Origin: Alphaproteobacteria bacterium
Lineage (GTDB): Bacteria; Pseudomonadota; Alphaproteobacteria; Paracaedibacterales; CAIULA01
NCBI GenBank assembly: GCA_019751935.1
Contig: JAIEMR010000104.1
Span: forward strand, 1 to 9,232
Direction: 5' to 3'
DNA: 9,232 nt
Under the pieces are notes generated by a model. That model saw only the letters and a program-made list of their open reading frames with translations. It was not told where the DNA came from and did no database searches. The position numbers and the translations under genes were made by a program. Positions 6,810-9,232 of this stretch are shown here, in pieces. Each line of letters begins with the position of its first letter. Positions within the stretch are counted from its first letter, which is position 1.

Positions 6810-6815
6810 AAGGAG
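6810..6815 (+). promoter_or_regulatory. Orphan Shine-Dalgarno sequence
   Basis: AAGGAG is a near-perfect ribosome site followed by AATAAACGGC, so there is no ATG, GTG or TTG within 5-12 nt. It either marks a lost start codon, or is accidental, since it also lies inside the 29-residue frame starting at 6774. Confidence 0.3.
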
Positions 6816-6863
6816 AATAAACGGCAAAAAATCAAAGGGTTATTCATGGCTGGTTTCCCGTAA

Positions 6864-6889
6864 TGTAGCTAACGACAAGCTAGCTTACA
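6864..6889. other. Hairpin-forming inverted repeat in the leader region
   Basis: TGTAGCTA (6864-6871) can pair with TAGCTTACA (6881-6889) with one bulged base, around a 9-nt loop. No U-tract follows, so it is not a standard terminator. It could be part of a structured leader or a protein-binding site. Confidence 0.3.
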
Positions 6890-6930
6890 CCGTAAAGCAG
6901 GCAGAAAAGAACACCTTTTTGACTTTCTGG

Positions 6931-6949
6931 GAAAAAATAAGATTTTTTC
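6931..6949. promoter_or_regulatory. Perfect A/T palindrome upstream of higB, candidate operator
   Basis: GAAAAAAT-AAG-ATTTTTTC is a perfect 8-bp inverted repeat with a 3-nt centre, 82 nt before the higB start. HigA-type antitoxins usually repress their own operon through palindromes near the promoter, so this is a candidate site. An A/T run can form such a repeat by chance. A second, looser repeat, AAAATC (6962-6967) with GATTTT (6986-6991), lies closer to higB. Confidence 0.3.
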
Positions 6950-7012
6950 TAATTTTTGGGGAAAATCTAGTTTTAAGAGTTTTTGGATTTTTATACGAGT
7001 AGGACCTTACAG

Positions 7013-7020
7013 AAAGGGGA
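7013..7020 (+). promoter_or_regulatory. Ribosome binding site that fixes the higB start
   Basis: AAAGGGGA lies 10 nt before ATG 7031. The frame is open further upstream to a TTG at 6983, but that start has no such site, and the family homology begins exactly at the ATG (MRIIN). Confidence 0.7.
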
Positions 7021-7030
7021 TCTTTGTGTA

Positions 7031-7363
7031 ATGCGAATAATAAATACGTCCTTATTAGAGGAGTTTGGTCATTCTCACCCTCAAGTAGAGCAATTTCTAA
7101 AATGTTGGCGCTATGAAGTTCAAGCAAAAACATGGAGTTGCTATCAAGATGTTTTAAAAAACTTTCCAAGGGCCATGATTATGAAAGGCGGCGAAGCTGT
7201 TAGTTTCGAGCTTTTACCGAATGATTGCTATATTTTTTCAATTTTACATTACAACGCAAAAATTTTAGTGATTAAAGGAATAGGATCTTTGCATCAGATA
7301 CTGTCATTAAAAAATCAGTCAATATTTCTTCAGGAGCAGGGCCATGCGTATTCGTCCCATTAA
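7031..7363 (+). CDS. higB: HigB-like toxin of a type II toxin-antitoxin pair (RelE-fold mRNA interferase family)
   Basis: A 110-residue protein starting MRIINTSLLEEFGHSHPQVE. This matches the opening of the HigB_toxin family, whose members begin MRIIsxxxLxxFxxxHPdAE, continue with a W..E...W segment and cleave mRNA at the ribosome. Here the following parts are recognisable: CWRYEVQAKTW (residues 26-36), SCYQDVLKNFP (37-47), VSFELLPNDCYIFSILHY and VIKGIGSLHQI. Several core positions differ from the usual form. VFNIkGNkYRLvv becomes VSFELLPNDCYIFSI, losing the Asn and Arg normally seen, and the THAEYDKI ending is GSLHQILSL. The toxin may be weakened or specialised. Its last 20 nt overlap higA, the usual toxin-first arrangement of this family, implying co-translation. 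The ATG is preferred to an upstream TTG. Confidence 0.8.
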   Translation: MRIINTSLLEEFGHSHPQVEQFLKCWRYEVQAKTWSCYQDVLKNFPRAMIMKGGEAVSFELLPNDCYIFSILHYNAKILVIKGIGSLHQILSLKNQSIFLQEQGHAYSSH

Positions 7364-7814
7364 AACGAAAGACGATTTTGAAGAAGCACTTTCTATGATT
7401 GACCAATTGTGGAATGCTGAGTATGGCTCATCTGATTATGACTATTTTGAAACTTTAGCTATTTGTATAGAAAGTTATGAAAGAGAAAGAAATATAATAG
7501 AATTTGCAGATCCAATAGAAGCAATACGATATTATATGCAACAAAGAGGGAAATCATTTGAAGATTTGAGCGAGCTTTTGGAGTCTTCCGATACAGCCTT
7601 TCAGGTTCTCTATAGAGAAGTCCCTTTGACAATAGCTATGATCTGGAAGCTTTGCAAAAGCTGGGATATTCCTGCTGAATGTTTGATTAAACCCTATCAG
7701 CTTAATCCTTCTTCAAACAAAACTTCCAAAACTAGAAGAGATGAAGGCTCTTTATCAAAAGTATTGCCAAATTCTGAAACTTTGGCTCTCACTAAAACAG
7801 TAGGCCATTCATAA
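7344..7814 (+). CDS. higA: HigA-like antitoxin with degenerate XRE helix-turn-helix and C-terminal extension
   Basis: A 156-residue protein of the HigA (COG5499-type) antitoxin family, which neutralises HigB and represses the operon. The start MRIRPIKTKDDFEEALSMID is nearly the family consensus. It is followed by the acidic linker (LAICIESYERER, 38-49), DPIEAIRYYMQQRGK (56-70), and a helix-turn-helix region (about 60-115) ending PLTIAMIWKLCKSWDIPAECLI. The middle of the HTH (DLSELLESSDTAFQVLYREV) is diverged but alignable. The usual family end is near residue 115. Here about 40 more residues follow, rich in Ser, Thr, Lys and Asn, with no recognised domain. A good ribosome site, AGGAG (7332-7336), 7 nt upstream supports the start. 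The gene overlaps higB by 20 nt and is followed at once by a strong terminator. Confidence 0.88.
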   Translation: MRIRPIKTKDDFEEALSMIDQLWNAEYGSSDYDYFETLAICIESYERERNIIEFADPIEAIRYYMQQRGKSFEDLSELLESSDTAFQVLYREVPLTIAMIWKLCKSWDIPAECLIKPYQLNPSSNKTSKTRRDEGSLSKVLPNSETLALTKTVGHS

Positions 7815-7845
7815 AAGAAACCGAAGAGTAACTCTCGGTTTCTTT
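7814..7845. terminator. Bidirectional intrinsic terminator shared by higBA and nrdAB
   Basis: AAAGAAACCGAAGAG (7814-7828) pairs with CTCTCGGTTTCTTT (7832-7845), a 14-bp stem with one bulged A and a TAA loop. On the plus strand it overlaps the higA stop codon and is followed by a partly T-rich stretch. On the minus strand the stem ends in a TTTCTTTT run, so it also serves nrdB, whose stop codon is 21 nt away. Confidence 0.88.
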
Positions 7846-7865
7846 CGTTAATTTTGCAATCTTCT

Positions 7866-8834
7866 TCATTGATTTCCAAAGGCATCATCCCAGTTTCCTT
7901 GAGTGGCAGCTTTAGAATACTCAGTTGACCGGTTTTCGAAGAAATTTGTATGCTCAACACCATTTAGCAAGCTATCCATCCAGCCTAACGGATTTTTAGT
8001 CACATCATAAATAGGCCTTAATCGTAATTGATTTAACCTTCTATCGGCAATGTAACGGATATAAAGTTTTACTTCTTCAGCCGTTAATCCTTCTACTGCT
8101 CCTTCTGAAAATGCTAGATCAATAAAGGCATCTTCATGGTTTACAACTTCTCTGCAATGCCTGATTAAGTCATCTTTGAGATCTTGATTCCATACTTCTG
8201 GGTTTTCTTCAATAAAAGTATGAAAAAGTCTGATAATCGAATGGGTGTGTAGGGTTTCATCCCGTACAGACCAGGAAATAATCTGTCCCATTCCTTTCAT
8301 CTTATTAAAACGCGGAAAATTGAGTAAAATTGCAAAACTTGCAAAGAGCTGTAATCCCTCTGTGAAGGCGCCAAAAAGGGCTAAGGTAATGGCGATATTA
8401 TGAGGAGTGCCCATGTTAAATTGCTGCATATAATTCCATTTATTGCGCATTTCTTCATAATTAAGAAAAGCTCGATATGTGTCCTCTGGCATGCCGATTG
8501 TGTCTAAAAGGTAGGAATATGCCGCTATATGGATTGTTTCCATATTCGAAAAGGCTGCTAGCATCATTTTAACTTCAGTGGGCTGAAAAACCCTTGAATA
8601 ATGCTGCATGTAACAATTATTCACCTCAATGTCAGATTGGGTGAAAAATCTAAAAATTTGAGTTAGCAGGTGACGTTCTTGCGGGGTTAATTGCTTGTGC
8701 CAATCTTTAATATCTTGCGTTAAGGGAACCTCTTCAGGAATCCAATGAATCCTTTGCTGCATTAACCACGCATCATAGGCCCAAGGATAGGAAAATGGTT
8801 TATAAATTGGATTCGGTGTTAGTAAATTAGGCAT
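7866..8834 (-). CDS. nrdB: Ribonucleoside-diphosphate reductase class Ia, beta subunit (NrdB)
   Basis: A 322-residue radical-generating subunit of ribonucleotide reductase. It works with NrdA to reduce ribonucleoside diphosphates for DNA synthesis. The di-iron ligands are all visible: D68 (SDIE), E99 and H102 (METIH), E159 (FTEG), E193 and H196 (RDETLH). Y106 lies seven residues after E99, exactly where the radical tyrosine sits in class Ia enzymes, so this is not the Phe-containing class Ic type. The C-terminus (TQGNWDDAFGNQ) is the tail that docks onto the alpha subunit. AAAGG on the minus strand, 9 nt before the ATG, supports the start. It lies 31 nt downstream of nrdA in one operon, and its transcript ends at the shared terminator. 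Confidence 0.97.
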   Translation of the reverse strand: MPNLLTPNPIYKPFSYPWAYDAWLMQQRIHWIPEEVPLTQDIKDWHKQLTPQERHLLTQIFRFFTQSDIEVNNCYMQHYSRVFQPTEVKMMLAAFSNMETIHIAAYSYLLDTIGMPEDTYRAFLNYEEMRNKWNYMQQFNMGTPHNIAITLALFGAFTEGLQLFASFAILLNFPRFNKMKGMGQIISWSVRDETLHTHSIIRLFHTFIEENPEVWNQDLKDDLIRHCREVVNHEDAFIDLAFSEGAVEGLTAEEVKLYIRYIADRRLNQLRLRPIYDVTKNPLGWMDSLLNGVEHTNFFENRSTEYSKAATQGNWDDAFGNQ

Positions 8835-8865
8835 AATAAAAACCTTTCATGAAGATGGGGTGTGG

Positions 8866-9232
8866 TTATTGACAAGACAAGCATTCATCAGCAGAAAAGT
8901 TCTTATAAACTTCTTCCGATCGTGCTGATTCAGGGCGCTGCAAGGATTTTGACCTTAAGTAGTAAAGGCTTTTAAGGCCAAGCTGCCATGCTGAAAAATG
9001 GAGTTGATGAAGGTCCCGTTTATGGACGTTTGATGCAAGGAATAAATTTAGCGACTGAGCTTGGCAAATATAGGGTTGTCTTTCCGCAGCCAGCTTAACA
9101 AGCCATCGTTGATCAATTTCAAAGGCCGTTTTAAAAATATCTTTTTCATCTTGGCTTAAAAAATTCAAATGTTGAACCGATCCTTCTGCGTGCAGAATTG
9201 ACGTCCAGGTGGATTCATCATTTTTGCCTTTT
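8866..9232 (-). CDS. nrdA: Ribonucleoside-diphosphate reductase class Ia, alpha subunit, C-terminal part (NrdA)
   Basis: This frame is open from the right window edge to its stop at 8866-8868, giving the last 121 codons of NrdA, the catalytic subunit that binds substrates and allosteric nucleotides. A TTG at 9166-9168 is internal and not the start: the upstream codons encode GSVQH, which joins the conserved FLSQDEKDIFKTAFEIDQRW. The next conserved stretch, ICQAQSLNLFLASNVHKRDL, leads to SLYYLRS, whose adjacent tyrosines match the Tyr730-Tyr731 radical-transfer pair of E. coli NrdA. The protein ends ECLSCQ, carrying the flexible C-terminal cysteine pair (CxxC) that re-reduces the active site. 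nrdB follows after 31 nt. The N-terminal cone and most of the barrel lie outside the window. Confidence 0.96.
   Translation of the reverse strand, partial: KGKNDESTWTSILHAEGSVQHLNFLSQDEKDIFKTAFEIDQRWLVKLAAERQPYICQAQSLNLFLASNVHKRDLHQLHFSAWQLGLKSLYYLRSKSLQRPESARSEEVYKNFSADECLSCQ

Larger units (their letters stand above)
6774..7002 (+). pseudogene. Possible decayed or frameshifted small gene upstream of higBA
   Basis: Two short plus-strand frames overlap here. One starts at ATG 6774 and stops at 6861-6863, giving a 29-residue basic peptide beginning MTLRLKSKFRDWKENK. The other is open from 6790 to TAG 7000-7002 (70 sense codons); it carries KGYSWLVSRNV and ends in a Phe/Leu-rich hydrophobic stretch, but has no ATG, GTG or well-placed TTG start. 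An excellent ribosome site, AAGGAG (6810-6815), has no start codon at usable distance. The pattern fits a small gene broken by a frameshift or start loss, but chance open frames in AT-rich DNA are a real alternative. I recognise no family. Confidence 0.25.

Noticed and set aside
6983..7030. Upstream TTG start for higB giving a 126-residue protein
   Set aside because: The family match begins at MRIIN (ATG 7031), which has a good ribosome site. The upstream 16 residues match nothing expected.
6885..7169. Minus-strand 94-codon frame overlapping higB
   Set aside because: Mostly antisense to higB and the A/T-rich leader; low-complexity Lys/Phe/Ser content and no recognisable domain.
7697..7963. 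Minus-strand 88-codon frame between nrdB and higA
   Set aside because: It spans the terminator and overlaps both higA and the end of nrdB in other frames, so it is a chance frame.
9103..9168. TTG 9166-9168 as the start of a separate 100-residue gene
   Set aside because: The frame continues upstream to the window edge with conserved NrdA sequence (GSVQH before the TTG), so it is internal to nrdA.

Overview
The window looks like a chromosomal segment of a low-GC alphaproteobacterium, probably a host-associated or intracellular one (Holosporales/Paracaedibacter-like is my best guess). This is inferred from protein style, AT-rich spacers, a palindromic intergenic repeat, and the mix of housekeeping genes with a metabolite symporter and a HigBA toxin-antitoxin pair. 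No marker gene settles the taxonomy. TGA is used as a stop, so the code is standard.

Layout. At the left edge is the tail of an Ala/Lys-rich plus-strand protein that stops at 103-105, with the same frame staying open to 150. A minus-strand EAL-domain protein (170-1033) follows and diverges from dxs. The plus strand then carries three housekeeping genes: dxs (1147-3069, MEP isoprenoid pathway), a single-domain YggT membrane protein (3113-3415) and folD (3600-4472, one-carbon folate metabolism). An 81-bp palindromic repeat element lies between yggT and folD. folD converges with a minus-strand pair, a LysR-type regulator (5748-6644) followed 4 nt later by an MHS-type major facilitator transporter (4478-5743), which looks like a regulator-transporter operon.

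Upstream of the LysR gene is a roughly 390-bp region without a confident gene (6645-7030). It holds likely divergent promoter elements, hairpins, a Shine-Dalgarno sequence with no usable start, and two overlapping short reading frames that may be a decayed small gene. Next comes a HigB/HigA pair (7031-7363 and 7344-7814, overlapping by 20 nt), closed by a strong bidirectional terminator. The terminator is shared with the convergent minus-strand nrdA-nrdB operon, class Ia ribonucleotide reductase; only the last 121 codons of nrdA are inside the window.

The housekeeping genes are intact, with canonical catalytic residues. The unusual material is in the accessory parts: the interrupted left-edge frame, a variant EAL signature, the nested-hairpin palindrome, the altered MHS signature of the transporter, the unexplained 6645-7030 region, and a HigBA pair whose toxin differs from its family at usually conserved positions. 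I see no clearly new multi-gene system; the 6645-7030 block together with higBA is the best candidate for something undescribed.
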